From assembly GCA_044220545.1 (NCBI GenBank), contig JBGAQX010000024.1:1-64000 (forward strand): DNA of 64,000 bases, in the 5' to 3' direction. The notes under the pieces were generated by a model. That model was not told where the DNA came from. It saw only the letters and a list, made by a program, of their open reading frames with translations, and ran no database searches. The position numbers and the translations under genes are program-made. This stretch comes from Fen-999 sp044220545. GTDB lineage: Bacteria; Pseudomonadota; Gammaproteobacteria; Burkholderiales; Rhodocyclaceae. Below, piece after piece: positions 1-8,721 of this stretch (its first letter is position 1; each line of letters starts with the position of its first letter).

Positions 1-23
1 TACACATTGGTATCATCTATTAC

Positions 24-941
24 ATGACCTCAAGACGCGATTGGCAACTCCTCGTCGCCAGCCTGCCGACCAAGCCGGCCGCGGCGCGCATGCGCTTGTG
101 GCGCGGGACGAAGGCGCTGGGCTGCGCGGCGCTGCGTGACGGGGCCTGGCTGCTGCCCGCCGACAACGCAAGCGAACTGGCGCGCCTGGCACAGGAGGTG
201 ATCGTCGCCGGCGGGGGCGCCGAGGTACTGACAGTGGCCAGCGAGGGGGAGCAGACGGCGCGCTTTGTCGCCCTCTTCGATCGCGCCGCCGACTACGGCC
301 GGCTGTTGACGGACATCCGCGCGGCATCGGCAAAGCCGGACACCAAGACCGCCCACGCCCTGCGGCGAGAATTCAAGGGCATCGCCGCCACCGACTTCTT
401 CCCGGGCGAAGCGCGACGGCAAGCGGAAGCGGCGTTGGCGGAGCTCGCCGCGCTGGCCGGCGGCGAACCGCGCGTCCAGGCGGGCGAAATCGAGCGCCTG
501 GCCGGCGCCGACTATCTGGGCCGCACCTGGGCGACGCGCAAGCATCTGTGGGTGGATCGCATGGCCTCGGCCTGGCTGATCCGCCGCTTCATCGACCGCA
601 AGGCGACCTTCGTCTGGCTCGACAACCCGAAGAAGTGCCCGAAATCGGCGCTTGGCTTCGACTTCGATGGCGCGGCGTTCACCCACGTCGGCAGCCGCGT
701 CACCTTCGAAGTGCTGGCGGCAAGTTTCGGCCTGGACGACGACCCGGCGCTGCTGCGCATCGCCGCCATCGTGCATTGTCTGGATGTCGGCGGCGTGCCG
801 GTGGCCGAAGCGGCGGGCATCGAGGCCGTGCTGGCCGGCGCCCGCGCCGGCGCGGCCAATGACGACAAGCTGCTGAGCGAGGCGAGCCGCCTCTTCGACA
901 ACCTCTACAAGAACTATCAACAGGAGAACTCCAATGAGTAA
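24..941 (+). CDS. chrB: Chromate resistance protein ChrB (regulator/sensor, full length)
   Basis: 305-aa protein with the two-part ChrB layout: an N-terminal domain (about residues 5-150) and the ChrB C-terminal domain (about 165-300) starting near TRKHLWVDRMASAWLIRRF at residue 171. In characterised systems ChrB is a chromate-responsive regulator of the chr operon. It begins with ATG 24, only 23 bases from the window edge, so most of its promoter is outside view. Its stop overlaps the chrA start by 8 bases (stop 939-941, chrA ATG 934), so the two are translationally coupled. Family assignment is secure; the regulatory role here is inferred from the family. Confidence 0.93.
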   Translation: MTSRRDWQLLVASLPTKPAAARMRLWRGTKALGCAALRDGAWLLPADNASELARLAQEVIVAGGGAEVLTVASEGEQTARFVALFDRAADYGRLLTDIRAASAKPDTKTAHALRREFKGIAATDFFPGEARRQAEAALAELAALAGGEPRVQAGEIERLAGADYLGRTWATRKHLWVDRMASAWLIRRFIDRKATFVWLDNPKKCPKSALGFDFDGAAFTHVGSRVTFEVLAASFGLDDDPALLRIAAIVHCLDVGGVPVAEAAGIEAVLAGARAGAANDDKLLSEASRLFDNLYKNYQQENSNE

Positions 942-2277
942 TACCGCCATTCCCACCACCCCACCGCCGGCACCAACGCTGGGCGAGGCCTTCAAGTACT
1001 GGCTCATGCTCGGTTTCATCAGCTTCGGCGGCCCCGCCGGACAGATTTCGATGATGCACCAGGAGCTGGTCGAGCGCCGGCGCTGGATTTCCGAACACCG
1101 TTACCTGCATGCGCTCAACTACTGCATGCTGCTGCCCGGGCCGGAGGCGATTCAACTGGCCATCTACATCAGTTGGCTGATGCACGGCGTGAAGGGCGCG
1201 GTGATGGCCGGCGTGCTGTTCTTCCTGCCGGCCTTCGTGCTGCTGTCGGTCCTGGCGGGTGTCTATCTGAACTTCGGCGACGTGCCGGCCGTGCAGGGCA
1301 TTTTCTACATGATCAAGCCGGCGGTGGTCGCGGTGGTGCTGTTCGCGGCCTGGCGCATTGGCTCGCGAGCGATCAAGAACGAGGTGCTGCTCGCCATTGC
1401 CGCGCTGGCCTTCATCGGCATCTTCTTTCTTGACATCGATTTCCCGTGGATCGTCTTTGCCGCCGCCATTCTGGGTGCCATCGGCGGCAAGCTGATGCCG
1501 GCCAAGTTCAAGGGCGGCGGCGGACATGGCGCCTCGCACAAGGCGTATGGCCCGGCGATCATCGACGACGACACGCCGCCGCCGGCGCATGCCCGCTTTA
1601 CCTGGGCCAAACTGGCGATGACGACACTGGTGTTTGCCGTCATCGCCGCCGCCGCGCTGCTGGCTCTGCGTGGATCGGCTGACCTATACAACATGGGCGA
1701 GTTCTTCCTGAAGGCCGCGTTCCTGACCATCGGTGGCGCCTATGCCGTGTTGCCCTACGTCTATCAAGGCGCGGTGGAACACTTCGGCTGGCTCACCGGC
1801 CCGCAGATGATGGACGGTTTGGCGCTGGGCGAAACCACGCCCGGCCCGCTGATCATGATTGTCACCTGGGTTGGCTACATGGGCGGTGTGACCAAGTCTG
1901 CGCTTGGCGGCCCCGTCGCGGCGGGTCTTGCCGGCGCTGCGGTGGCAACGTTCTTCACCTTCCTGCCGAGCTTCTGGTTCATCATCGCCGGGGGACCGAT
2001 GATCGAGTCCACGCGCGGCGAACTCAAGTTCACCGCTCCGCTGACCGCCATCACAGCGGCTGTGGTAGGGGTGATCCTGAACCTCGCCGTCTTCTTCGCC
2101 TGGCACACCTTCTGGCCCAAGGCCATGGCGACGGCGCCGTTCAACGGACCGTTCGACGCCATCCCGGTGGTCATCGCCATCGCCTGTTTCATTGCCTTGT
2201 GGAAATACAAGGCCGACATCATGAAGGTGATCGGCGCCTGCGCGCTGCTTGGCCTTGCCTATTCATTGATCGCCTGA
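934..2277 (+). CDS. chrA: Chromate transporter ChrA
   Basis: 447-aa polytopic membrane protein of the CHR family, which exports chromate from the cytoplasm. Two homologous CHR halves are visible: the first starts with GFISFGGPAGQI and contains LLPGPEAIQLAIYISWLMHG; the second contains AAFLTIGGAYAVLPYV and GLALGETTPGPLIMIVTWVG. The length is that of long-chain (two-domain) ChrA. It overlaps chrB by 8 bases and is followed after 10 bases by a rhodanese gene, with a good ribosome site (caggag) upstream of ATG 934. Confidence 0.95.
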   Translation: MSNTAIPTTPPPAPTLGEAFKYWLMLGFISFGGPAGQISMMHQELVERRRWISEHRYLHALNYCMLLPGPEAIQLAIYISWLMHGVKGAVMAGVLFFLPAFVLLSVLAGVYLNFGDVPAVQGIFYMIKPAVVAVVLFAAWRIGSRAIKNEVLLAIAALAFIGIFFLDIDFPWIVFAAAILGAIGGKLMPAKFKGGGGHGASHKAYGPAIIDDDTPPPAHARFTWAKLAMTTLVFAVIAAAALLALRGSADLYNMGEFFLKAAFLTIGGAYAVLPYVYQGAVEHFGWLTGPQMMDGLALGETTPGPLIMIVTWVGYMGGVTKSALGGPVAAGLAGAAVATFFTFLPSFWFIIAGGPMIESTRGELKFTAPLTAITAAVVGVILNLAVFFAWHTFWPKAMATAPFNGPFDAIPVVIAIACFIALWKYKADIMKVIGACALLGLAYSLIA

Positions 2278-2287
2278 GGAAAAGACC

Positions 2288-2602
2288 ATGGAACGCACCA
2301 TCAAGCCGGACCATCTGAAGACCGCGCTGGCCGACAAGCACCTGATCGACGTGCGCCGCAAGGCCGACCTCGACGCTTCGACCGAGGCCCTGCCCGGCGC
2401 CACCTGGCACGATCCGGAGAAGCTCGCCGAGTGGGCCGCCCACCTGCCGCGCGACAAGCACGTCGTGCTCTATTGCGTGCGCGGTGGCTCCGTGTCCAAC
2501 GGCGTCGTCGATGCGCTCCATGCGCAGGGTGTAAACGCCTGTTTCATCGAGGGTGGCATCGAGGGCTGGAAGGCGGCCGGCGGCGAGGTGGCCAGGAAAT
2601 GA
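2288..2602 (+). CDS. Single-domain rhodanese (sulfurtransferase) of the chr operon
   Basis: 104-aa single rhodanese domain. The active-site loop CVRGGS carries the catalytic cysteine at residue 63, after VVLYC. No signal peptide, so it should be cytoplasmic. It lies between chrA and a ChrB C-domain gene, whose ATG (2599) overlaps this stop codon in an ATGA junction. Rhodaneses are often found in chr operons (sometimes called ChrE), possibly helping handle thiol-chromium adducts, but this is inference. The closely packed operon suggests co-expression with chrA. Confidence 0.88.
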   Translation: MERTIKPDHLKTALADKHLIDVRRKADLDASTEALPGATWHDPEKLAEWAAHLPRDKHVVLYCVRGGSVSNGVVDALHAQGVNACFIEGGIEGWKAAGGEVARK

Positions 2603-3054
2603 AATGGATCACCCGCGAACGCCCGAAGATCGATCGCATCGCCTGTCCCTGGCTAGTGGCGCGCTTCGTCGACGAGGCGCCCGAGTTCCTTTACGTGCCG
2701 GGCGGCGAGGTGATGAAGGTCGCCGCCGAAACCGGGGCCATTCCCTACGATGTATCCGGCGTCGAACTCGGCCATCATGGCGATCACTGTAGCTTCGATG
2801 CCTTCATCGCCAAGTACCGACTCGACGACCCGGCACTGCGCAAGCTGGCGCTGATCGTCCGCGCCGCCGACTGCGGCGCGCCGCATCTGGCCAAGGAAGC
2901 GGCCGGCCTGCTGGCCATCTCGAAAGGCCTGTCGCTCAACTTCGAGGACGACCACGAGATGCTCCGGCAGGGCATGGTGATCTACGACGCGCTTTATGCG
3001 TGGTGCGCGGACACGCCGCTGAAGAAGGTTGGGCGCTTGCTGGGCATCAAGTGA
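2599..3054 (+). CDS. Stand-alone ChrB C-terminal domain protein
   Basis: 151-aa protein equivalent to only the C-terminal half of ChrB: it contains DRIACPWLVARFVDEAPEF, matching DRMASAWLIRRFIDRKATF in the full-length ChrB 2 kb upstream. The start ATG 2599 overlaps the rhodanese stop (ATGA); an in-frame upstream extension to 2431 is only antisense-like read-through and was rejected. The next gene starts with GTG inside its stop (GTGA). Family members are annotated as chromate resistance proteins; the exact role of the isolated domain is unknown. Having both a full-length and a half-length copy in one operon points to divided functions. Confidence 0.87.
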   Translation: MKWITRERPKIDRIACPWLVARFVDEAPEFLYVPGGEVMKVAAETGAIPYDVSGVELGHHGDHCSFDAFIAKYRLDDPALRKLALIVRAADCGAPHLAKEAAGLLAISKGLSLNFEDDHEMLRQGMVIYDALYAWCADTPLKKVGRLLGIK

Positions 3055-4379
3055 GCCTCCCCGCCGGCGTCGCTCCCGAAGCACGCCTGCTGCTGGTCGG
3101 CCGGGCCTTGCGCGCCGTCGCCGACGGTTACGTCGCCATCCTGCTGCCCGCGTATCTGCTGGCGCTCGGCCTTGGCCAGTGGCAGGTCGGGCTGGTCAGT
3201 ACAGCCACGCTGCTCGGCTCGGCCCTGGCGACCTTGGCGGTCGGCGCCTGGGGCCATCGCTTCGCGCAGCGGCGCCTGCTGCTGGCTGCGGCCCTGCTGA
3301 TGGCGGCGACGGGCCTGTTGCTGGCCGGCTGTTCCGATTTCTGGCCGCTGTTGGTGGTGGCATTCGTCGGCACGATGAATCCGAGCTCCGGCGACGTCAG
3401 CGTCTTCCTGCCGCTCGAACACGCCCGACTGGCCGAGGCCGCGCACGGCGACGCCCGCACGGTGCTGTTCTCGCGCTACACCTTCATCGGCGCGCTGTGC
3501 GCCGCCACCGGCGCCTTGGCGGCCGGCGTGCCGGACTGGTTGACCAGCCTCGGCGTAGACCGGCTGGGCGCCATGCGCGGCATGTTCGTCGTGTATGGCT
3601 TGACCGGTCTCGCCATCTGGCTGCTCTATCGCCGCCTGCCCGAACCCCGGGCCCACGAGCGGACTACCCCGCCGACGCCGCTGGGCCCCTCGCGGGGCAT
3701 CGTCATCCGGCTCGCCGCGCTGTTTTCCCTCGATGCCTTCGCGGGCGGGCTGGTGGTCAATACGCTGCTGGCGCTGTGGCTGTTCGACCGCTTCGGCCTG
3801 TCGCTCGCCGCCGCCGGTTCATTCTTCTTCTGGGCCGGCCTGCTCACGGCCGGCTCGCAACTGGCCGCGCCCGTGGTGGCCCGAAGGATCGGCCTGATCA
3901 ACACCATGGTGTTCACCCATATTCCGGCCAACATCAGCCTGATCCTGGCGGCGCTGGCACCCAGCATCGAATGGGCCCTGGCGCTGCTGCTGCTGCGCAG
4001 CGCCCTTTCGCAAATGGACGTGCCGACCCGGTCGGCCTTCGTCATGGCCGTGGTCACGCCGGCCGAACGGCCCGCCGCCGCCAGCTTCACCGCCGTGCCG
4101 CGCAGCCTGGCCTCGGCGGCCGGCCCGACGCTCGGCGGCATGCTGTTCGCCAGCGGCTGGCTGGCGGCGCCACTGGTGGCTTGCGGGGTGCTGAAGATCG
4201 AAGATCGTCTACGACCTGGCGATCTGGCGGGCCTTCCGCCTTGTCAGGCCGCGCTAACCGCCCAGCGCCGCTGGCCGTCGCCGCGCCCGCCAGCGACGAA
4301 CGGTGATGACCTAGGCATGGGAATATTCCACAAAATATCTGCGTCACAGTTCGTAGAACGGCACAGCGTGACTCCCTAG
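3051..4379 (+). CDS. MFS transporter of the chr operon, C-terminus altered by a 7-bp duplication
   Basis: Major facilitator superfamily permease with about 12 hydrophobic segments, starting at GTG 3051 inside the previous stop codon (GTGA). The first 383 codons read normally. Then gaagatc occurs twice in tandem (4193-4199 and 4200-4206). Removing one copy gives LKIVYDLAIWRAFRLVRPR and a stop at 4255-4257 (399 aa), a natural MFS end; with both copies the frame shifts and runs through a 59-residue unrelated tail to 4379. MFS genes of this kind often follow chrA. The substrate is unknown. The duplication may be real slippage or an assembly error. Confidence 0.82.
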   Translation: MSLPAGVAPEARLLLVGRALRAVADGYVAILLPAYLLALGLGQWQVGLVSTATLLGSALATLAVGAWGHRFAQRRLLLAAALLMAATGLLLAGCSDFWPLLVVAFVGTMNPSSGDVSVFLPLEHARLAEAAHGDARTVLFSRYTFIGALCAATGALAAGVPDWLTSLGVDRLGAMRGMFVVYGLTGLAIWLLYRRLPEPRAHERTTPPTPLGPSRGIVIRLAALFSLDAFAGGLVVNTLLALWLFDRFGLSLAAAGSFFFWAGLLTAGSQLAAPVVARRIGLINTMVFTHIPANISLILAALAPSIEWALALLLLRSALSQMDVPTRSAFVMAVVTPAERPAAASFTAVPRSLASAAGPTLGGMLFASGWLAAPLVACGVLKIEDRLRPGDLAGLPPCQAALTAQRRWPSPRPPATNGDDLGMGIFHKISASQFVERHSVTP

Positions 4380-4432
4380 ACTGGGAACCGTCGCGAAAGC
4401 GATTCGTTCAACCCAAACCAAGGAGAGTCACC
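4258..4432 (+). other. Spacer between chr operon and repeat protein
   Basis: 175-base interval that holds the out-of-frame MFS tail and then the leader of the next gene. A strong ribosome site (aaggagagtcacc) ends it. No convincing terminator is seen. Confidence 0.4.
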
Positions 4433-4789
4433 ATGATCACTCGCATTCTGAAGGTCGCAGCGCTTGGCCTGTTCCTGTCCCCGATGATGGTTTCCGCCGC
4501 TCCCAACGACGACAGGGTCGACGCCTGTCTGGATGCCAGCGCCACCTACGAAGCGCCGTATAACTCGCCCGACACCGACATTGCCGCCGATCCCTACCTG
4601 TACGCCAGTGCCGATTACGAAGTGCCTTACGAAGCGCCCGACACCAGCATCACCGCCGATGCCTGCCTGGACGCCAGTTCCGACCACGAAGTACCCGTCA
4701 GCACGTCGCACGCCAGCGCCTCGGTCGACGCCTGTGTCGACGCCACGGAGCCCGTCCGCCCGGTGATGTCTCTCGCTCTCACCCGCTGA
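4433..4789 (+). CDS. Small secreted protein made of 23-residue repeats, unknown function
   Basis: 118-aa protein with a clear signal peptide (residues 1-23, cut near VSA-AP). The mature part is acidic and built of three exactly 23-residue units (31-53, 54-76, 77-99) plus the start of a fourth (100-107). Units 1, 3 and 4 begin A-C-L/V-D-A; unit 2 begins P-Y-L-Y-A. The units share YE(A/V)PY and SPDT/APDT motifs. Strong Shine-Dalgarno aaggag precedes ATG 4433. I do not recognise a family. The three or four cysteines could form disulfides or bind metal; that is speculation. Its position after the chr operon may be accidental. Confidence 0.75.
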   Translation: MITRILKVAALGLFLSPMMVSAAPNDDRVDACLDASATYEAPYNSPDTDIAADPYLYASADYEVPYEAPDTSITADACLDASSDHEVPVSTSHASASVDACVDATEPVRPVMSLALTR

Positions 4790-4795
4790 TCGACT

Positions 4796-4828
4796 GAGGG
4801 CGGCCTCCATTCGGACGCCACCGCCCTC
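4796..4828 (+). terminator. Possible hairpin downstream of the repeat-protein gene
   Basis: Arms gagggcgg (4796-4803) and ccgccctc (4821-4828) are perfect complements around a 17-base loop, just after the stop at 4789. No T-run follows, so it is at best a weak terminator. It lies between convergent genes. Confidence 0.35.
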
Positions 4829-4921
4829 CTGCGTTGGTCGCCAACCGCTCCCTGTGGATCCCGTCGCCGCAGGGTCGAGGCAGGCGATGGCGCCGGGTGG
4901 CGATCTGGCGCCAGTTTCGGC

Positions 4922-6619
4922 TCATTGCGCCGCGCTGAACAGCTTCTGCCACAGCCAGCCACCGCCGCGCTCCCTGCCGGTGGTCACGTAGTCCAGCACA
5001 TTGGTGTTCTGTAGCGTCAGCTCGAGCTGGCGCCGCACTCCCGGGCGACCGGCAAAGAGCAGGTGATCGCCGGCCACCAGACCGAGATCGTTGTTCGGCA
5101 GCAGATGCGTCTCCCCGTCCCTGTCGAGGAACAGCGGCAGAATGGCCAGTGCTTCGTCGCGGTCTGTGTTGTCGCGCAACAGCTGGGCGAGACCGAACTC
5201 GCTGCCGGCCATCAGGGCGCGCCAGGCCGCCGGCGCCTCACCGACGTTCAAGCGCACGCTCCATATCTCCGGAACGCGGTCGCCGCCGAATTGCTGGAGA
5301 TGACCGGCCAGCTCCCGGCAGAACGCCTCATCCTGCCCACGCAGGCGCTCCAGGAAGACGGTCAACAGCGGCGTGGTCAGAATGGCGATGCATTCCCGAG
5401 CGATGATGCGGCTCGGCACCATGCAGAAGTCGTCATGAAACGCTTCGAACAGGACGCCGTTGGCGGTCTGGTTCTGCCGCGTGACGACGAACAGCCTCGG
5501 GTTGAGCTCCTTGGCCGTCACGGCGATGGAGAGATTCTTCACGTCGCTGTCACTGCCGGCGACGATGCCGGCGGCGCCATCGATGCCGGCTTCGACCAGG
5601 GTGGCCGCCTCGGTGCCCAGCCCGCGAACCCGGCGCGGACCGTCGCCGGGCACCGAAGCCTCGGGGTCGATGATGGTCAGCTCGATGCCGGTCGGCGCCA
5701 GGCGCTCGACCACGGCGCGCCCGAAGCGACCATAGCCGCAGACGAGCCAATGACCGCGCGGCGGCCGATGCGGCTCCGGCAACTCGCTGCCGGGCAAACC
5801 GGTAACAAGCTCGATCAACCGGAAGCGCTCCGGCGCGGCCACCGCCAGGGCCAGGTACTCGGCGAAGCGCTGAAAGGGATCGATGATGTGGTCGGTGCCG
5901 AACGAAGCCAGGTTGGCGGCCAGCAGCGGACTGCTGGTGCGCGCCAGCACCGGGATGTCGGGATGGATCAGGCGCGTGGCGATGGCGATGGCCAGGTTGG
6001 CCGGTTCGTCGTCGGTGAGCGCCAGCACGGCGCGGCACTTCGGATGGCGCAGGCCCGCCAGCACCAGGTTGGCGGGTTGGCGGGCGTCGGCGGCGAGGGT
6101 CGGCGTGTCGGTCTTGAAGTCCTCGAGATCCAGTTCCTGCACGCGCAGTTCGTCCTTTTCCAGGACCACGAACTTGCGGCCGAGGCGGTCGAGGGTGTGG
6201 CAGACGAGGCTGCCGGTCTCGCCGCAGCCGCACACCAGATAAAAGGATTCCTGGGTCTGGCGCACGCGCCGCGCGAAACGGGTGGCGACCAGGGTGTTCT
6301 GGAAGCCCTTGTCCTGGAACAGGGCCAGCAGCGTCAGTATCGAATAGGACCAGCCGATGACGGTCAGGTAGATACAAATGGTGACCCAAAGCCGCTGGGC
6401 ATCGGAAAAGGCCGCCGGAATCTCGCCAAAGCCGATGGTGGTGGCGGTATAGCTGACGAAGTAGAAGGCATGAAAGAAACTCAGCGGTGGCGCCGGCCGG
6501 CCATTGGCGTCGACGCCCGGGACCAGCGCAAGGCCAAGCAGCGAGACCGCGTAGATGGCGATCAGGACGATCAGCGGCGCCCGCATGCGCCGCAGGACAA
6601 GGAAGAAGACGCTGTTCAT
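4922..6619 (-). CDS. Potassium channel with two RCK (TrkA-N) domains
   Basis: 565-aa protein. Residues 13-35 and 75-100 are membrane segments flanking a pore loop with the selectivity filter TIGFG (61-65), a variant of TVGYG. Two cytoplasmic nucleotide-binding RCK modules follow: the first begins at FYLVCGCGETGSLVCH (about 125), the second at HWLVCGYGRFGRAVVERL (about 285). Each is followed by a TrkA-C-like region. It is the last gene of an operon with a DUF6394 protein (12 bases upstream) and a GGDEF protein. It probably forms a ligand-gated K+ channel. Family is clear; ion and ligand are inferred. Confidence 0.9.
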   Translation of the reverse strand: MNSVFFLVLRRMRAPLIVLIAIYAVSLLGLALVPGVDANGRPAPPLSFFHAFYFVSYTATTIGFGEIPAAFSDAQRLWVTICIYLTVIGWSYSILTLLALFQDKGFQNTLVATRFARRVRQTQESFYLVCGCGETGSLVCHTLDRLGRKFVVLEKDELRVQELDLEDFKTDTPTLAADARQPANLVLAGLRHPKCRAVLALTDDEPANLAIAIATRLIHPDIPVLARTSSPLLAANLASFGTDHIIDPFQRFAEYLALAVAAPERFRLIELVTGLPGSELPEPHRPPRGHWLVCGYGRFGRAVVERLAPTGIELTIIDPEASVPGDGPRRVRGLGTEAATLVEAGIDGAAGIVAGSDSDVKNLSIAVTAKELNPRLFVVTRQNQTANGVLFEAFHDDFCMVPSRIIARECIAILTTPLLTVFLERLRGQDEAFCRELAGHLQQFGGDRVPEIWSVRLNVGEAPAAWRALMAGSEFGLAQLLRDNTDRDEALAILPLFLDRDGETHLLPNNDLGLVAGDHLLFAGRPGVRRQLELTLQNTNVLDYVTTGRERGGGWLWQKLFSAAQ

Positions 6620-6631
6620 GGCGCCGTCTCC

Positions 6632-7015
6632 CTAGCGCCGCATCATGACCGTTTCCGCAATCAGGATAACCACCGAGACGACGTTGGCGAACAGCGCGCC
6701 GCCGGACAAGGAGACGACGCTGGAAGTGACATGGGCGGTCATGCCAACACCGGTGATATGCACCGCCACGGCCCAGGTGATGGCGGCGGCCAGCAGTTGC
6801 AGGTCGGCGACCAGACTGGTGGCGAGATGAATGGCGCCGATCTGGGTACGATCACCGAACTTCAGCACGGTCGCGATCAGATTGACGACGATGGCCGCGA
6901 ACAATTCATAGATGCTGTGCAGTTCGGGGCGATCGATGTCGCCGATGAAGAAGCCGAAGTTGAGCGTGGCGGCCAGGACGATGAAGAAGCCGAAAACCAC
7001 TTTTTCCAGGTTCAT
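6632..7015 (-). CDS. DUF6394 family membrane protein
   Basis: 127-aa hydrophobic protein with about four membrane segments (roughly 5-25, 37-50, 65-87, 100-122). It resembles the DUF6394 family, often found next to TrkA-N potassium channels, as here: the channel starts 12 bases after its stop. ATG 7015 follows aggagatgac. Function is unknown; a role as accessory channel subunit is inferred from context only. Confidence 0.78.
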   Translation of the reverse strand: MNLEKVVFGFFIVLAATLNFGFFIGDIDRPELHSIYELFAAIVVNLIATVLKFGDRTQIGAIHLATSLVADLQLLAAAITWAVAVHITGVGMTAHVTSSVVSLSGGALFANVVSVVILIAETVMMRR

Positions 7016-7046
7016 GTCATCTCCTCGTCGGGCGCCCGAGCGATGC

Positions 7047-8396
7047 CTAGGCGATCGCGACCCGGTTCTTGCCGAGGCGCTTGGCTTCGTAGAGCGCCGA
7101 ATCGGCGCGTTCGACGGCCGAGATCAGCGTATCGGTGCCCAGCTTGACAACCGTCACACCGGCACTGAAGGTGATCAGGAGGCGGTCGTTGCCATGCAGG
7201 AAGAAATGCTTGGTCAGCTCCCGCTGCAGCCGCCGCATCACGGCATCGGCGCCGGCGACGTCGGTATCGGGCAGCACGATGACGAACTCCTCGCCGCCAT
7301 AGCGGGCCATGGTGTCGGTGCCGTGGAGGGCGTTGCGGATCACCGAGGCAAGATGCACCAGCGCCTCGTCGCCGACGGTATGGCCGTGGCTGTCGTTGAG
7401 CAGCTTGAAGTTGTCCACATCGAGGATGCCGATGGCCAGGGGTGTCTGGTCGTGCTCGGCCCGGCCGACCTCCCGGGCCCAGATATCCTCGAGACCCGAA
7501 CGATTGAGGGCGCCGGTCAGATTGTCGCGGCGAGCTTTCTCGTTGGTTTCCGCCAGATGCCGACGGAGGTCGTTGATCTGTTGCTCTGCTTGCACCAGCC
7601 GCTCATGGGTGAGCGACATGTTGTCGTGCGAGTGGCGCACGGCGCTGCCCATGTCCCGGACGAACACGTCCAGTTCGCCGACGACACTGGTGATCTGGGC
7701 CAGGTCGTTGGCCGCCTGGACATGCTCGCCCAGTTCGGTGATCTTGACCTCGTAGCTGGCCGTGTCCTTGACCATCGACGCCGCCTGCCGGATCAGTTCC
7801 GCCATGACGGCCTTGAGGGCCTGCTGGGAGGCCACGACGGCATTGCGCAAGTCCCGCTGCTGGTCGATCACGCCCCGCAGGACATCCTTGGCCTTGGTCA
7901 CGTCCGCCGACGACACATGGCCGGCCAGAAACTCTTCGGTCGTCTGTAGCTGGCTGCTGAACAGTTGGCCTTCCTCGGCCAGGCTGCCCAGGCTGCCGAC
8001 GATGTATTGGACGAGATCGACCAGTTGGGCCTGTAGCTCGGTGCCGCCGGCCAGATCCCGCTTCATCCGGACGCCGAGGCCGTGGCCGATGTCGCGAACC
8101 TTCTGCAGGTCATGCTCGGAGGAGGAAGCCGACACCAACTGGCCCAGTTCCCGGGCGACACGCACTGTCTCCTCGTCGAGCAGCAGCCCCGACGCCTGGC
8201 AGGAGCGCAGCAGGCCGATCAGCGCCTCTTCGAGCAGCGACGCGTAACGGCAGAAGGAGGCCCAACTCTCGCGTTTGCCTTCCACCTCGCGATAGGTACG
8301 GCAATAATTGACCGGGACCGGTGCGACACGCTCCCGGGCCAGGCGGGTCAATGTCTGCTTGGCGATTTCACCCGGGGTGTCGGCTGGGGAATCCAT
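7047..8396 (-). CDS. Diguanylate cyclase (GGDEF protein)
   Basis: 449-aa cytoplasmic protein. The N-terminal 280 residues are mostly helical, with no transmembrane segment, and act as an uncharacterised sensor or dimerisation region. The C-terminal 160 residues form a GGDEF domain with the active motif RYGGEEF, preceded by DVDNFKLLNDSHGHTVGDEAL, so it should make cyclic di-GMP. It is the first gene of the three-gene operon with the DUF6394 protein (31 bases downstream) and the K+ channel. ATG 8396 fits the family start. The pairing with a K+ channel suggests a link between ion status and c-di-GMP, which is inference. Confidence 0.9.
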   Translation of the reverse strand: MDSPADTPGEIAKQTLTRLARERVAPVPVNYCRTYREVEGKRESWASFCRYASLLEEALIGLLRSCQASGLLLDEETVRVARELGQLVSASSSEHDLQKVRDIGHGLGVRMKRDLAGGTELQAQLVDLVQYIVGSLGSLAEEGQLFSSQLQTTEEFLAGHVSSADVTKAKDVLRGVIDQQRDLRNAVVASQQALKAVMAELIRQAASMVKDTASYEVKITELGEHVQAANDLAQITSVVGELDVFVRDMGSAVRHSHDNMSLTHERLVQAEQQINDLRRHLAETNEKARRDNLTGALNRSGLEDIWAREVGRAEHDQTPLAIGILDVDNFKLLNDSHGHTVGDEALVHLASVIRNALHGTDTMARYGGEEFVIVLPDTDVAGADAVMRRLQRELTKHFFLHGNDRLLITFSAGVTVVKLGTDTLISAVERADSALYEAKRLGKNRVAIA

Positions 8397-8493
8397 GACG
8401 GACCATGCGCGGAATTGAACAGCCGAGAGTATCTCCGGCCAAGGCCGCCACAGTCAATTGCTGATTCGTGCCGGACAACACGCGCCGCTTCGT

Positions 8494-8721
8494 CTAGCGT
8501 TCGCGCACCAGATAGCCAGCCGGCCGGTGCTGGGGATTCCACGAGAACAGCGGACGGACAGTCTCGCTCAACGCCTCCAGCAGCGACAAGAGCGTATTAC
8601 CCAGAAGGACAGCCAGCACGCCAAGCCGCTCGGCAAACACTCCCTGCAGGCGCTGCATTTCCTCGGCCCGCAATTGACGGGCATAACGTTCGATGGCGAT
8701 GATGTCGATGGGGCGGTTCAT
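8494..8721 (-). CDS. Small conserved-looking protein, function unknown
   Basis: 75-aa protein beginning MNRPIDIIAIERYARQLRAE. It has an amphipathic helical N-terminus, then a central hydrophobic stretch (LGVLAVLLGNTLLSLLEAL) that could be one membrane or packing helix. ATG 8721 has a good ribosome site (aggag, 7 bases upstream), supporting a real gene. It is divergent from the LysR gene at 8841 and may be one of its targets. No function can be assigned. Confidence 0.65.
   Translation of the reverse strand: MNRPIDIIAIERYARQLRAEEMQRLQGVFAERLGVLAVLLGNTLLSLLEALSETVRPLFSWNPQHRPAGYLVRER

Noticed and set aside
4376..4810. Minus-strand repetitive ORF opposite the 23-residue-repeat gene
   Set aside because: The plus strand has signal peptide and ribosome site; this is the mirror of its repeats.
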